Shown here piece by piece: positions 47,320 through 57,720 of a DNA stretch of 64,000 nt (the stretch's first letter is position 1; each line of letters starts with the position of its first letter). The translations under genes and the position numbers were made by a program. The stretch covers positions 1,017,501-1,081,500 of the forward strand of contig NC_014720.1 of the NCBI RefSeq assembly GCF_000166775.1, written 5' to 3'. The stretch is from Caldicellulosiruptor kronotskyensis 2002. GTDB taxonomy: Bacteria; Bacillota; Thermoanaerobacteria; Caldicellulosiruptorales; Caldicellulosiruptoraceae. The notes under the pieces were generated by a model, which was given only the letters and a program-made list of their open reading frames with translations, had not been told where the DNA came from and did not search any database.

Positions 47320-48306
47320 ATGAGTGATATTGTTATTACAAGCAGAATAAGACTTGCAAGGAATCTTTCTGATGTGCCTTTTACCATAAAGATGAATGAC
47401 TATGATGCCTCAAATGTTATAGACAGGGTAAGGGATGTAATCTTAAAAAACAAACAGTATCATTTTGAGTTTTTTGAGATAAAAAAGCTACCTCTTATAA
47501 AACGGCAGGTGTTAATAGAAAAACATTTAATATCACCCGCACTTGCATCATCAAAAATAAAAAGTGCTGTGGCAATTGACCAAAATGAGAATATCAGCAT
47601 TATGATAAATGAAGAGGACCATTTAAGAATTCAGGTTCTTTATAGGGGACAGCAGATACAAAAAGCATGGGAAGATGCAAACAGGATTGACGACTTTTTG
47701 GAACAGCATCTTTCTTATGCCTATGACGAAACATGGGGGTATCTTACTTCATGTCCCACAAATGTTGGAACTGGTTTGAGAGCATCTTTTATGCTTCATC
47801 TTCCTGCTTTGACACTTTTGGGATACATGAAAGGAATAATTGACACAATAACAAAGCTGGGGATTGCAGTGAGAGGATTTTATGGTGAGGGAAGCGAGGC
47901 AGCAGGAAATCTTTATCAAATTTCTAATCAGATTACCTTAGGCCAGCCTGAAGAAGACATTATAGCAAATGTGGTTTCAATTACAAACCAGATAATAGAG
48001 CAGGAACAGCAGGCAAGATTGAAGCTTTTGAGCGAAAACAGAGCTTTTGTCGAAGACAAGGTCTACAGAGCATATGGAATTTTAAAATATGCAAGGAATA
48101 TCTCTTCAAACGAAGCTTTAAAGCTCATATCTGATGTGAGAATGGGTATCAGTATGGGTATAATTAAAGAGACAACAATTGACAGGCTGGATGTGCTTTT
48201 GAATTTAATTCAGCCAGCCATTATCCAAGACTACTTTGGCAGGGAAATGACACCAGAGGAAAGAGACATAAAAAGAGCAGAACTTATAAGAAAAATTTTA
48301 GAATAG
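47320..48306 (+). CDS. mcsB: Protein-arginine kinase McsB
   Basis: 328 residues. Phosphorylates arginines in damaged proteins, tagging them for ClpCP. The phosphagen-kinase core shows SSRIRLARN-like [14 protein letters not shown], the ATP-binding arginines, and [15 protein letters not shown] around the catalytic cysteine. The C-terminal RDIKRA keeps the RDxxRA phosphoarginine allosteric site. It lacks the first 20-25 residues of the B. subtilis protein: an in-frame stop 12 bp upstream of ATG 47320 rules out an earlier start. The ribosome site (GGGAG) lies within the end of mcsA. Confidence 0.95.
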   Translation: MSDIVITSRIRLARNLSDVPFTIKMNDYDASNVIDRVRDVILKNKQYHFEFFEIKKLPLIKRQVLIEKHLISPALASSKIKSAVAIDQNENISIMINEEDHLRIQVLYRGQQIQKAWEDANRIDDFLEQHLSYAYDETWGYLTSCPTNVGTGLRASFMLHLPALTLLGYMKGIIDTITKLGIAVRGFYGEGSEAAGNLYQISNQITLGQPEEDIIANVVSITNQIIEQEQQARLKLLSENRAFVEDKVYRAYGILKYARNISSNEALKLISDVRMGISMGIIKETTIDRLDVLLNLIQPAIIQDYFGREMTPEERDIKRAELIRKILE

Positions 48307-48322
48307 GGAGGGAAGAATTAAT

Positions 48323-50812
48323 ATGTTTCAAGGAAGGTTTACAGAAAGAGCTGAAAAGGCAATAATGCTTGCGCAGCAGGCTGCTGCCGAGCTTGGCCAT
48401 AACTATGTTGGAACAGAGCACTTGCTTTTGGGACTTATAAGAGAAGGTGGTGGCATTGCTGCAAGAGTTTTGCAAAGCCAGGGTGTTACTGAAGAAAAGG
48501 TTATTGATGAAATTGAAGAGCTAATTGGAAGAGGCGATTATCAGCTTCCACAGCCACCGACAGGTTTTACCCCAAGGACCAAAAGAGTGTTTGAGATTGC
48601 CTTTATGGAAGCGCGAAGACTTGGCAGCAGTTATATCAGCACAGAACATATCCTGCTTGCGATAATGAGAGAAGGAGAAAGTGTTGCTGTCAGGATTTTA
48701 ATGGACCTTGGTGTTGACCCGCAGAGACTTTTTGAAGAGATAATGAAGCTTTTGAATGAGGACGCAAAAAATGTTGGTGGGGTATCTCCGCAGCAGCAGA
48801 TCAATTTCCAAACACAGAACACTCCAACGCTAAATCAGTTTAGTAGGGACCTTACACAGCTTGCGCTCGAGGGCAAAATTGACCCTGTAATTGGCCGTGA
48901 GAAGGAGATAGAGAGAGTTATTCAAATTTTGTCAAGAAGAACAAAGAACAATCCGTGCTTGATTGGTGAGCCGGGGGTTGGTAAGACTGCCATTGTTGAA
49001 GGGCTTGCACAAAAGATTGTTGAGGGAAATGTTCCTGAACTTTTGAGAAATAAAAGAGTTGTGGCTTTAGACCTTTCCGCTATGGTTGCAGGGTCAAAAT
49101 TCAGAGGAGAGTTTGAAGAAAGGCTCAAAAAAGCTATGGAAGAGGTTAGAAAAGCAGGAAATGTAATTCTATTTATTGATGAGATGCACACCATAATTGG
49201 TGCTGGTGCAGCAGAAGGTGCAATTGATGCGTCAAACATCTTAAAACCTGCTCTTGCACGCGGTGAGATACAGGTAATTGGTGCAACTACACTTGATGAG
49301 TACAGAAAACACATAGAAAAAGATGCTGCACTTGAGCGAAGATTCCAACCAATTTTGGTTGGTGAGCCAACACCTGAAGAGGCTATACAGATTTTAAAAG
49401 GTCTTAGAGACAAATACGAAGCTCATCATGGTGTAAAGATAACTGATGAGGCTATAAAAGCTGCTGTTGAGCTGTCTACTAAATATATTACAGATAGATA
49501 CTTGCCGGACAAAGCAATTGACCTTATTGATGAAGCAGCATCAAGAGTGAGACTCAGAATGTACACACTGCCACCGCATGTTAAGGAGTTTGAAGAGAAG
49601 ATTGAAAAGCTTGAAAAAGAAAAGGAAGAGGCTATAAGACTTCAGGAGTACGAAAAAGCTGCAAAGATAAGAGATGAAATAATGAAACTTCGCCAAGAGC
49701 TTGAAAAGATAAAAAATTCATGGACAAATGATCAGCAAAAGACACAGCCAATTGTTACAGAAGATGATATAGCGTACATTGTATCAAGCTGGACAGGGAT
49801 TCCGGTAAATAAACTTACCGAAGATGAATCTGAAAGACTTTTAAAGCTTGAAGAGGTTTTGCACAGACGAGTTGTTGGTCAGGATGAGGCTGTTAAAGCT
49901 GTTGCAAGGGCTATAAGACGAGGAAGAGTTGGTCTCAAAGACCCGAAAAGACCAATTGGTTCATTTATCTTCCTTGGACCTACTGGTGTAGGTAAAACAG
50001 AGCTTGCAAGGGCTTTAGCAGAAGCACTGTTTGGCACAGAGGATGCTATGATAAGAATCGACATGTCGGAGTATATGGAAAAGTTCAATGTGTCAAAGCT
50101 CATTGGTTCGCCTCCAGGTTATGTCGGATATGAAGAAGGTGGCCAGCTTACCGAAAAGGTCAGAAGAAGACCGTACTCTGTTGTGCTGTTCGATGAGATA
50201 GAAAAAGCGCACCCTGATGTTTTTAACCTGCTTTTGCAGATACTTGACGATGGAAGGCTCACAGACTCTCAGGGAAGAACGGTAAGCTTTAGAAACACTG
50301 TTATCATCATGACATCTAACATAGGAGCAAACCTCATCACAAACCCTAAAAAGTTAGGATTTTCAACTTCAGAAGATGAAAAACAAAGAACATATGAGAG
50401 AATAAAGGAAAATGTCATGGCAGAGCTTAAGAAAACTTTCAGACCAGAGTTTTTGAACAGAATTGATGAAATTATAGTCTTCCATCCGCTTGATGAAGAG
50501 GATGTTAAAAAGATTGTAGAAATAATGCTCAAAAATCTACAGGAAAGGATAAAAGCAAGCGAGTACTATGCAGAGTTTACTCCTTCCTTAGTTGAAGCAA
50601 TTGCTAAAAAAGGATTTGACCCTGTATTTGGTGCAAGACCGTTAAAGCGAGCAATCCAGAGTATGGTAGAAGATAAGATTTCCGAGGCTATCTTGGAAGG
50701 GAAGATAAAACAGGGCGATGAATTTATAGTAGACTTTGTTGATGGAAATACAGAGATAATCAAAAAAGAAAAGGCATCTACATCTTCATCTGAAATGGCT
50801 CAGTCACAGTAA
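48323..50812 (+). CDS. clpC: ATP-dependent Clp protease ATPase subunit ClpC
   Basis: 829 residues. The N domain (about 1-145) has two Clp repeats. AAA1 has Walker A GEPGVGKT near 215, a middle UVR/coiled-coil ([21 protein letters not shown]) covers about 435-460, and AAA2 has Walker [10 protein letters not shown] near 552 and the [18 protein letters not shown] Walker B region. It unfolds arginine-phosphorylated or adaptor-delivered substrates for ClpP. GGGAGGG lies about 12 nt before ATG 48323. It is the last gene of the CtsR operon, closed by the terminator at 50821. Confidence 0.97.
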   Translation: MFQGRFTERAEKAIMLAQQAAAELGHNYVGTEHLLLGLIREGGGIAARVLQSQGVTEEKVIDEIEELIGRGDYQLPQPPTGFTPRTKRVFEIAFMEARRLGSSYISTEHILLAIMREGESVAVRILMDLGVDPQRLFEEIMKLLNEDAKNVGGVSPQQQINFQTQNTPTLNQFSRDLTQLALEGKIDPVIGREKEIERVIQILSRRTKNNPCLIGEPGVGKTAIVEGLAQKIVEGNVPELLRNKRVVALDLSAMVAGSKFRGEFEERLKKAMEEVRKAGNVILFIDEMHTIIGAGAAEGAIDASNILKPALARGEIQVIGATTLDEYRKHIEKDAALERRFQPILVGEPTPEEAIQILKGLRDKYEAHHGVKITDEAIKAAVELSTKYITDRYLPDKAIDLIDEAASRVRLRMYTLPPHVKEFEEKIEKLEKEKEEAIRLQEYEKAAKIRDEIMKLRQELEKIKNSWTNDQQKTQPIVTEDDIAYIVSSWTGIPVNKLTEDESERLLKLEEVLHRRVVGQDEAVKAVARAIRRGRVGLKDPKRPIGSFIFLGPTGVGKTELARALAEALFGTEDAMIRIDMSEYMEKFNVSKLIGSPPGYVGYEEGGQLTEKVRRRPYSVVLFDEIEKAHPDVFNLLLQILDDGRLTDSQGRTVSFRNTVIIMTSNIGANLITNPKKLGFSTSEDEKQRTYERIKENVMAELKKTFRPEFLNRIDEIIVFHPLDEEDVKKIVEIMLKNLQERIKASEYYAEFTPSLVEAIAKKGFDPVFGARPLKRAIQSMVEDKISEAILEGKIKQGDEFIVDFVDGNTEIIKKEKASTSSSEMAQSQ

Positions 50813-50820
50813 AAATTAAA

Positions 50821-50859
50821 GCGGGAGCAGGACTTTTGGTTTAAAGCTCCCGCTTTTTT
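50821..50859 (+). terminator. Terminator of the clpC operon
   Basis: GCGGGAGC (50821-50828) pairs with GCTCCCGC (50846-50853), followed by six T. AAA upstream extends the stem with the T-run, so it may also work for the convergent pfp gene. Confidence 0.88.
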
Positions 50860-50864
50860 GTGAT

Positions 50865-52112
50865 TTATACAACCTTCTTTGGAACCATTATCTTTCTGAG
50901 CTTTGCATATCGAGGAAGGCCTCTTTCGTACTTGACTTCAACTTCACCTTCAATTAGTGGCTGGATATAATTTAAAGCGTCTTCTTTTACATAGTTGCCG
51001 TCATGAGAAATCCACGCAAGCGGGACAAGCTTTTCAGCGTTTGCAACCTTGTTCAGCTCAACAAGTTCTGTTGAACTTGAATAAGGATTGTCACTGTCGC
51101 GTTTTATTGCTACCATGTATCCACAAGCACCTTCAACCGCATACCTTACTGCCATGCGTCCAACCATGTATGCTTCCTCAACATCAGTTTTGGACATGAT
51201 GTGAGCAGCACTTCGCTGTAGCACGTTGAATTGAATTGATTTTACTCTCTTTTCCACTTCTTCGCGGATGATGTTCTCTAAAACAAATGCTGCTCCGCCA
51301 AGCTGTACATGTCCAAACGCGTCTATTCCAAACTTGTGGCTCATATCAGCAATATATTTGCCTTCTTTGTCTTTAATACCTTCTGATACAACAATGGTAA
51401 TCTTTCCAGTTTTCTTGTGAATATTTCTTACATCATCCAAAAACTTGTCAATGGAAAATGGAACCTCAGGGAGGTATATTAAATCTGGTGCACCTATATC
51501 TTTGGATGCCAGAGCAGATGCTGCTGCAAGCCAACCAGCATTTCTTCCCATCACTTCAATTATAGTAACAATGTTTGTCGGATACACAACTGCATCTCTT
51601 GCAATTTCCATCACAGATGTTGCAATGTACTTTGCAGCACTTCCAAAACCCGGACAGTGGTCTGTCATCACAAGGTCGTTGTCAATTGTCTTTGGAATTC
51701 CGATTATGCAGATGTCATACCCAATTTTCTGCGCGTATCGTGTAAGCTTATCAGCTGTATCCATTGAGTCGTTTCCGCCTATATAGAAAAAGTAGCGAAT
51801 GTTATGCGCCTCAAATACATTAAAAATCTTGATATAGTCTTTTTCATCATGTTCAAAAGGCTTGAGCTGATACCTGCAAGAACCTAAGGCAGAGGATGGA
51901 GTTGTCTTTAAAAGTTTTAGCTCTTCAGGGTCTTCCATTCTGAGGTCATAAAGCTCTTCATCAATAAGTCCAATGATTCCATTTTTAGCACCATAAATAG
52001 CACGAATTGGGTGCTGTTTCATAGCTTCTTCAATAACACCTAAAAGCGATGCGTTGATGACAGCAGTTGGTCCTCCTGATTGCGCAACCACGCAGTTACC
52101 TTCTTTTGGCAT
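50865..52112 (-). CDS. pfp: PPi-dependent 6-phosphofructokinase
   Basis: 415 residues. Phosphorylates fructose 6-phosphate, reversibly, probably with pyrophosphate. Two positions decide the donor: the PPi-type lysine in GIPKTIDND (ATP enzymes have Gly there), and GGNDS at the site where ATP enzymes have GGDGS, the Asp blocking ATP. MGRNAGW completes the sugar-binding motifs. Caldicellulosiruptor is known to use PPi as a glycolytic energy carrier. GGGAGGG lies about 10 nt before ATG 52112. Monocistronic as far as seen. Confidence 0.9.
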   Translation of the reverse strand: MPKEGNCVVAQSGGPTAVINASLLGVIEEAMKQHPIRAIYGAKNGIIGLIDEELYDLRMEDPEELKLLKTTPSSALGSCRYQLKPFEHDEKDYIKIFNVFEAHNIRYFFYIGGNDSMDTADKLTRYAQKIGYDICIIGIPKTIDNDLVMTDHCPGFGSAAKYIATSVMEIARDAVVYPTNIVTIIEVMGRNAGWLAAASALASKDIGAPDLIYLPEVPFSIDKFLDDVRNIHKKTGKITIVVSEGIKDKEGKYIADMSHKFGIDAFGHVQLGGAAFVLENIIREEVEKRVKSIQFNVLQRSAAHIMSKTDVEEAYMVGRMAVRYAVEGACGYMVAIKRDSDNPYSSSTELVELNKVANAEKLVPLAWISHDGNYVKEDALNYIQPLIEGEVEVKYERGLPRYAKLRKIMVPKKVV

Positions 52113-52169
52113 TCAAAATCCCTCCCGTCCGTATTTTTAGTTTATCTAAATTGTTAAACATAGAAGCCA

Positions 52170-53927
52170 TTACTCAACTTTGTTGAAGTTATCAATATTT
52201 TCAGGTGAATCAACAATGATAGTTTTAAAGTTGTCGTATATAACAAAACCTGGCTTGGATTTAGGTGGCTTTTTTACATACTTTACAAAGGTATAGTCAA
52301 CCGGCACTTTTGTTGAATGCTTGGCTTTGCTAAAGTAGCTTGCAAGAAGTGCAGCTTCAACCAAGGTTGTTTGTGGGACTTCTTTGTTGTTTGTTCGAAT
52401 TATAACATGAGAGCCGGGAATCTTTTGGGTGTGAAGCCAGATGTCATGGCTTGAAGCAAATCTTATGGTAAGAAAATCATTCTGTAGGTTGTTTCTTCCC
52501 ACATATATGTCAAATCCATCTGAGCTGATAAAGTGGTGAGGTTTTGATTTCTGATTTTCTTTTTTCTTTTGCTGACCTGCATTTTCTGCCTGAGTTTTGA
52601 TATAGCCTTCCTTTTCCAACTCCTCTTCAATACTCAAAAGGTCTTCTATCTCTTGGCTCTTTTCAAGCAGTGCTTCTAAACTTTGCAAAAATTCAAGTTC
52701 TTTTTCAATTTCAGCAATTTCATTTTTAGCATACTCTTCAGCTTTTTTAAGCTTATTGTAAAGCTTATAATACCTCTCAGCATTCTGTTTCAAATCTTTG
52801 TCTTTTTCAAGCGGAATCTTTATAGTAGATAAATCTTCACTGTAATAATCAATAACCTCAACAAAATCCTCATTTGTTTCTCTGAGCTGGTAAAGATTTG
52901 CTAAAATTAGGTCACCATATTTTCTGTACATCTCAGCATTTTTAGCCTCTTGTATTTTTTGAATGTTCTGATCATATTTTTGACTCAGCTTTTTTACATT
53001 TTGTTCTATAATCTTCTGAAGGTGTTGACGTTTTTCAATAAATACTGTATATTGTTCTTTTTTAAAATAGTATTCGTCTATACACAAATTTAGATTTGAA
53101 AAATGTTTCTTGGAGTAATCTGTGTAACATTTCAAATCGATAGCATAAAAGTCTACAACGTTTCCTCTTTCAGTATAGAGTGTTGGAAGTATCTCCCCTT
53201 TTTCGACTATACAATATAATAATTCTTTTAATGAGTCAAAAATCCTTTTAATTGTATCTACATTTTCAAGACTTTTTTCAAAAACTTGTGCACGCAAGAT
53301 AACTTCATTTGCAAATTGTTTGCTAATTCCTGAAAGATTGTCGGTCAATATATTTTCTGGACTTTTATTTGAGGATTTAAAAAATGATATAAATTCATCA
53401 AATGAAACTTCAATAGGATTTTTCTTTGTCAAAACTGGCGGCAATGTGTATTTGACTCCGGGTAAAATTGGTCTTGGTGAATCTTCGAATGACAATCTTC
53501 TTATAGCATCAATAATTTTGTAGTTGGAATCTACCAAGAATATATTGCTGTGTCTCCCCATCATTTCAAATATAAGATACTTTACTTCTGTGTCACCAAG
53601 TTCACTTTTTGTTTCAAATTCTATTTGCAAAATTCTTTCTAAACCTTGCTGATAAATTCCGACAAGCCTTGCTCCGAGCAAATTCTTGCGCAAAATCATG
53701 CAAAAATTTGGAGCAACTTCTGGGTTTTTCTTTTGCCTTTCTGTGATGTATATCCTTGGCAAAGAAGGATTTGCGGAGATAATGAGTTTTTTTGTTTTTC
53801 CGAGCTTATAAACATAAAGATTGACTTCAAACTGATTTGGCTGATATATTCTTTCAACTTTACCATCTACAAGCTCCGAAATTAATTCTTTTTTAAGAGC
53901 ACTTAAAACAACACCGTCAAATGGCAT
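52170..53927 (-). CDS. rqcH: RqcH/NFACT ribosome quality-control protein
   Basis: 585 residues. N-terminal NFACT-N domain beginning MPFDGVVLSALKKEL, helix-hairpin-helix and long coiled-coil region (about 290-450), and a C-terminal NFACT-R domain (HHFISSDGFDIYVGRNNLQND, DIWLHTQKIPGSHVII). RqcH binds obstructed 50S subunits and recruits tRNA-Ala to add alanine tails, marking stalled peptides for degradation. Older annotations call it fibronectin-binding protein FbpA. The ribosome site GGGGGAAG lies in the end of the upstream gene, whose stop is 3 bp before, so the two are coupled. Confidence 0.93.
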   Translation of the reverse strand: MPFDGVVLSALKKELISELVDGKVERIYQPNQFEVNLYVYKLGKTKKLIISANPSLPRIYITERQKKNPEVAPNFCMILRKNLLGARLVGIYQQGLERILQIEFETKSELGDTEVKYLIFEMMGRHSNIFLVDSNYKIIDAIRRLSFEDSPRPILPGVKYTLPPVLTKKNPIEVSFDEFISFFKSSNKSPENILTDNLSGISKQFANEVILRAQVFEKSLENVDTIKRIFDSLKELLYCIVEKGEILPTLYTERGNVVDFYAIDLKCYTDYSKKHFSNLNLCIDEYYFKKEQYTVFIEKRQHLQKIIEQNVKKLSQKYDQNIQKIQEAKNAEMYRKYGDLILANLYQLRETNEDFVEVIDYYSEDLSTIKIPLEKDKDLKQNAERYYKLYNKLKKAEEYAKNEIAEIEKELEFLQSLEALLEKSQEIEDLLSIEEELEKEGYIKTQAENAGQQKKKENQKSKPHHFISSDGFDIYVGRNNLQNDFLTIRFASSHDIWLHTQKIPGSHVIIRTNNKEVPQTTLVEAALLASYFSKAKHSTKVPVDYTFVKYVKKPPKSKPGFVIYDNFKTIIVDSPENIDNFNKVE

Positions 53928-53930
53928 CTT

Positions 53931-55316
53931 TTAGCTTCCCCCATTGTTGCAAATATTGCTTTGTTCAGAAAATTGGCTTTTATCTTCTGCTGATTTGAGA
54001 GCAAACAAAAATCCCAAAAACAGCCAGAAATATGTTGTCATCATTGGAACTTCAAAAATGTTTTCAACCACGTTATGCATCAAGACTGTTGCAAGACCAA
54101 TGAGCACTCCGCTTGCTATATTCTTAAGTTCTTTTGAGCGCAGATGTTTTACAGTTCTTGCAGCGAATAAAAGTCCTATTATGAATAAAAATATCATAAT
54201 ACCCACTCCAGTAATTCCCATTTCAACAGCACTTTTAAGGTAAAAATTATCAACATAAAACGCATTGGCTATATTTCTCTTTGCAACCGCACCGCCAAAT
54301 CTTCCAAATCCAACACCAAAAAGAGGATGCTGCATCAAAATTTCGTATGCTTTTGTCCAGCGTGCAATTCTTCCTGCCCTTGCGCTACTTTTTGCATACT
54401 CAGAGCTGAGCATATAAAGTATCCTCATCACTATTGAAGGTGCCAAAATAGGGACTGATATAAAGATGGCAAACAGAATTCCCAAAACTTTTTTATCTAT
54501 GAAAAAACCAAAAAGAAGCATTGAAAACAAAAATGCAAGCCATGCTCCTCTTGAAAATGTAAACCCAAGGCAGGCAATCATTGAAATTAATACAACCGAA
54601 TAATAAATTCTCTTTTTAATATTCTTCTCATAAAGGACGTAAGGAAGAACAAAAGGTATTGACATTGCCAAAAGACTTCCAAGGACATTTGGACTTCCTA
54701 TAATTGAAAATACCCTTGTTCTTATATACGTTTCTCTACTGCTATCAATCCAGCTTGAAGGTATTTCAACACCAATAATATACTGGTATATGCCGTAGAT
54801 GGATATTATAAACATCATCAGGATAAATATTGTAATAATCCTTTCAAATTGCCTTGCGTCTTTTAAAAGCCACAGTCCTACGAAAAACCATAAAGCGTAC
54901 TCTGCATATACTCTAAATCCTTCTATTGCTATTCTCATATCAGGCGAATTTTTAAACAGTAAAAACACACAGACAAGAAAAAAAATCAGAATGTATACAT
55001 CTAAAGGGGAAACTCTCAAACTTGATTGATTTTTTATAATTGACTTTAATAAGAACGCAAAGACAATTATCAAAAATAGCGCTTCATCCCACACAGAAGC
55101 AAAACCGCTTAAAATAGAAAGTTTTCTGAAAAGAAAATCCACAAAAGCATAAAGTACAACACCATATATCAACTTAGATGGGTCTTCTAACATTATCAGC
55201 ACAAGCAAAAACAGACCAAGTACAAGTATACCTAACTTTACAGAAATTAAACTGCTTGCAATTCCCAGCACAAATATCAAAAAAGAGGTGATATATAAAG
55301 ATTTCTTTTCCACCAT
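53931..55316 (-). CDS. O-antigen ligase/polymerase-like membrane protein (WaaL/Wzy)
   Basis: 461 residues with about twelve hydrophobic helices and a larger outer loop containing HPLFGVGFGRFGGAV, the Wzy_C family pattern (glycine-rich GxGxG after HP). These enzymes join or polymerise undecaprenyl-linked polysaccharide outside the membrane, or ligate glycans to proteins. The substrate is unknown. Its neighbours (TuaH-like transferase, UDP-sugar dehydrogenase on the opposite strand) suggest a cell-surface polysaccharide. AAAGGTGA lies upstream of ATG 55316. Confidence 0.82.
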   Translation of the reverse strand: MVEKKSLYITSFLIFVLGIASSLISVKLGILVLGLFLLVLIMLEDPSKLIYGVVLYAFVDFLFRKLSILSGFASVWDEALFLIIVFAFLLKSIIKNQSSLRVSPLDVYILIFFLVCVFLLFKNSPDMRIAIEGFRVYAEYALWFFVGLWLLKDARQFERIITIFILMMFIISIYGIYQYIIGVEIPSSWIDSSRETYIRTRVFSIIGSPNVLGSLLAMSIPFVLPYVLYEKNIKKRIYYSVVLISMIACLGFTFSRGAWLAFLFSMLLFGFFIDKKVLGILFAIFISVPILAPSIVMRILYMLSSEYAKSSARAGRIARWTKAYEILMQHPLFGVGFGRFGGAVAKRNIANAFYVDNFYLKSAVEMGITGVGIMIFLFIIGLLFAARTVKHLRSKELKNIASGVLIGLATVLMHNVVENIFEVPMMTTYFWLFLGFLFALKSAEDKSQFSEQSNICNNGGS

Positions 55317-55344
55317 CCTATTTCACCTTTCAACAATTCTATTT

Positions 55345-55854
55345 TCAAGCAAAAATATCTTTGAAGAATCTGATAATTATACTTTCTTTTGAAAACTTTT
55401 TCTTTATATCTTGAAAGCTGAAAAAATTTAAAAGTAGCAAGATTGCCCATAAAGATAAACTATTTATTGAGAGTATACCTTTTACAATTTTTCCAGCTAT
55501 AAAGCCAGTGTAGAAGATAAAAGCGTAAAGAATGCAGAAAAAAACAGGTTTTTCTTTCATAAATCTTATCTGTTCACGGACAACATAAACCAAAAAACTG
55601 TGTGACCACAGACTTTTTGAGAATAGCAGCCTCCGATGCATAATATTAATAATTTGGTTATAAAAGTTCAAAAGAACCCTTAAAATAAGGGATTGTTGTA
55701 TGTAGTCTTCTTTTGGCTTTTTTCTAACAAGTTCAAAAACTGCTGAGTATCTTGAAAAATAAAATAGCTTGGAAACAAGCTCATATATTCTGCTCTCCTT
55801 CAAATATCTTGCTAATAACATAGCTAATTTATAGAAATAACTTTCTTTAATCAT
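55345..55854 (-). CDS. Hypothetical membrane protein
   Basis: 169 residues. The first 85 are helical and basic without membrane segments. Two hydrophobic segments follow, near 105-125 and 130-148. I recognise no family. It lies between the DUF4330-type protein and the O-antigen ligase-like gene with short spacing (13 and 28 bp), so it belongs to the same operon and may take part in surface polysaccharide assembly. Confidence 0.7.
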   Translation of the reverse strand: MIKESYFYKLAMLLARYLKESRIYELVSKLFYFSRYSAVFELVRKKPKEDYIQQSLILRVLLNFYNQIINIMHRRLLFSKSLWSHSFLVYVVREQIRFMKEKPVFFCILYAFIFYTGFIAGKIVKGILSINSLSLWAILLLLNFFSFQDIKKKFSKESIIIRFFKDIFA

Positions 55855-55867
55855 GTTTCCACCAGCC

Positions 55868-56386
55868 TTATTCTTTCACAATTTTCACTCCAGTAACAAC
55901 TCCAACAAGTTCTGTAGTTCTTGTCTTTACATAAAATGTCTTTCCAACTCTGACTGTTTGCTTGTCAAGCTTTATTGTTGCCCCTTGCAAAGTTACATAG
56001 CCATAGATAGTAAGATAGACATCTTTCTTGTATGGATGGGTTGCGACAACAATTTTGCCGTCTGATGATGTTCTTTCATATATTCCATCTTTTATTTGAA
56101 TGTCTTGAATGTATGATTTTGTCAAAGTGTCGCCAGTTACCAAATAATCCTTTTTGTGAAGAGACTGAGCCATAGCAGGGTCAACAAGAGGAATTTTTAC
56201 ATTGATGATTGCTTCACCCGGCTTAATTTCCACAAATTCATTCTGTGGAGTGTTTTCGGATGATTTCGTATGTGAGGAAATCTTTGCAAACCCTACCCAT
56301 GCAATTGCAACAATCAACACTATCAAAATGAGGTCAACAATATTAATGATGCCAAATAGTTTTCCCTTTTGGTCCACTATTTTCAT
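55868..56386 (-). CDS. DUF4330-type membrane-anchored protein
   Basis: 172 residues from ATG 56386, chosen for GGAGGGAG 9 nt upstream; a GTG seven codons earlier lies before that site. An N-terminal helix (about 12-32, LFGIINIVDLILIVLIVAIA) is followed by an outer beta-rich domain with repeated strands. This matches the DUF4330 pattern (short N-terminal VDQKGKLFG then TM). Function unknown; members occur next to exopolysaccharide genes, as here. First gene of the minus-strand polysaccharide operon. Confidence 0.75.
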   Translation of the reverse strand: MKIVDQKGKLFGIINIVDLILIVLIVAIAWVGFAKISSHTKSSENTPQNEFVEIKPGEAIINVKIPLVDPAMAQSLHKKDYLVTGDTLTKSYIQDIQIKDGIYERTSSDGKIVVATHPYKKDVYLTIYGYVTLQGATIKLDKQTVRVGKTFYVKTRTTELVGVVTGVKIVKE

Positions 56387-56553
56387 ATTTGTTTCTCCCT
56401 CCACCACAATAGTTTATCAAGACCATAGTATTACAAATTATTTAGCTTGGTCAAGAGATTTTAGAATTTTTTGTTGACTGGACTGCCAGAAATATTGTAT
56501 CTTAAGATTTGTAAAAAGAGTTTCAAAAAAATTACTAAGGGACTGGGATAAAG

Positions 56554-57720
56554 ATGATAGATATAATTTGTTTTTCAACAACACCATGGGATCCTATACC
56601 AACACGTAAACAACAGATAATGAAAAGAATGCCACAAAACTGTAGAATATTTTATTTAGACCCACCTGTGACCTTGATAGGTCCATTAAAAGACCCTAGT
56701 TTGAGACCTTACCTAACAAGATTTAGAAAGTCTCCAAAAAGAATAAAGGAGAACCTTTTTGTATTTGCTCTGCCACCAATTATTCCTTTTTATAACAAGA
56801 AAAGGTCCATCAATAAGTTCAATCAAAAAATGATAGCAAATTTTGTGAAAGAAGTTATCTATCAAAACTTTGATTTAAAGTCACCTATAATATGGACCTA
56901 CATGCCAAACACTGTTGATCTTCTTGAACATCTTTCTTACAGTTTTTTAGTTTACGACTGTATAGACAAACATTCAGAGTTTCAAGGGTTTATTGACAAG
57001 GCTTTGGTTGAGAGCATGGAAGATGAGCTTGCTCAAAAGAGTAATGTAGTTTTTACAACAACCCATGGATTATATAATAAACTTAAGCCATTAAATCCTC
57101 ACACATATCTTGTGCCAAACGGTGCTGAGTTTGAACACTTTAATAAAGCTTCAAATAAACTGCCTGTACCCGATAAGATGAATAATATACCCCGTCCTAT
57201 CTTTGGCTTTGTAGGTGTTATCCACACATGGATAGACACTCAGCTTATAGAATATTTAGCAAAAGAAAAAAGAGAGTGGTCTTTTGTTTTGATAGGACCT
57301 GTTGGTGCTGGTGTAAGCGTAGATAATTTAAAGAAACTGAGCAATGTTTATTTACTTGGAAGGATTGATAACAAGGATTTGCCGCAGTATGTATCTCAAT
57401 TTGATGTTTGCTTAAACTTATTCAGAACAAACAAGCTCTCAGAGAATGTAAGCCCGCTAAAATTTTATGAATATTTGGCAACAGGAAAACCAATTGTTTC
57501 AACTTCAATGCCCCAAGTAGAAGAATTCTCTGATGTTGTTTATATTGGTAAAAGCTATGAAGATATTCTTGCAAAGTGCAGTCAAGCTCTGCAAGAGGCA
57601 CAAAATCCTGATATTGAAAAGATAGAAAAAAGAATAAAGTATGCAAAGCAAACCTCATGGGATAGCAGAGTAACTCAAATTATTGATATACTAAAGAGGG
57701 AAGGGATAGCTATTGAATAA
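56554..57720 (+). CDS. TuaH-like glycosyltransferase
   Basis: 388 residues of GT-B fold. The N-terminal part (WDPIPTRKQQIMKRMP, IWTYMPNTVDLLEHL, VYDCIDKHSEF) resembles TuaH, used in teichuronic acid synthesis. The C-terminal part (VPNGAEFEHFNKA, FGFVGVIHTWIDTQLIEYLA, SPLKFYEYLATGKPIVST) carries the GT1/GT4 nucleotide-sugar binding signature with its Glu. It adds a sugar to a surface polysaccharide in the cytoplasm. GGACTGGG lies 9 nt before ATG 56554. The end overlaps the next gene by 8 bp. Confidence 0.83.
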   Translation: MIDIICFSTTPWDPIPTRKQQIMKRMPQNCRIFYLDPPVTLIGPLKDPSLRPYLTRFRKSPKRIKENLFVFALPPIIPFYNKKRSINKFNQKMIANFVKEVIYQNFDLKSPIIWTYMPNTVDLLEHLSYSFLVYDCIDKHSEFQGFIDKALVESMEDELAQKSNVVFTTTHGLYNKLKPLNPHTYLVPNGAEFEHFNKASNKLPVPDKMNNIPRPIFGFVGVIHTWIDTQLIEYLAKEKREWSFVLIGPVGAGVSVDNLKKLSNVYLLGRIDNKDLPQYVSQFDVCLNLFRTNKLSENVSPLKFYEYLATGKPIVSTSMPQVEEFSDVVYIGKSYEDILAKCSQALQEAQNPDIEKIEKRIKYAKQTSWDSRVTQIIDILKREGIAIE

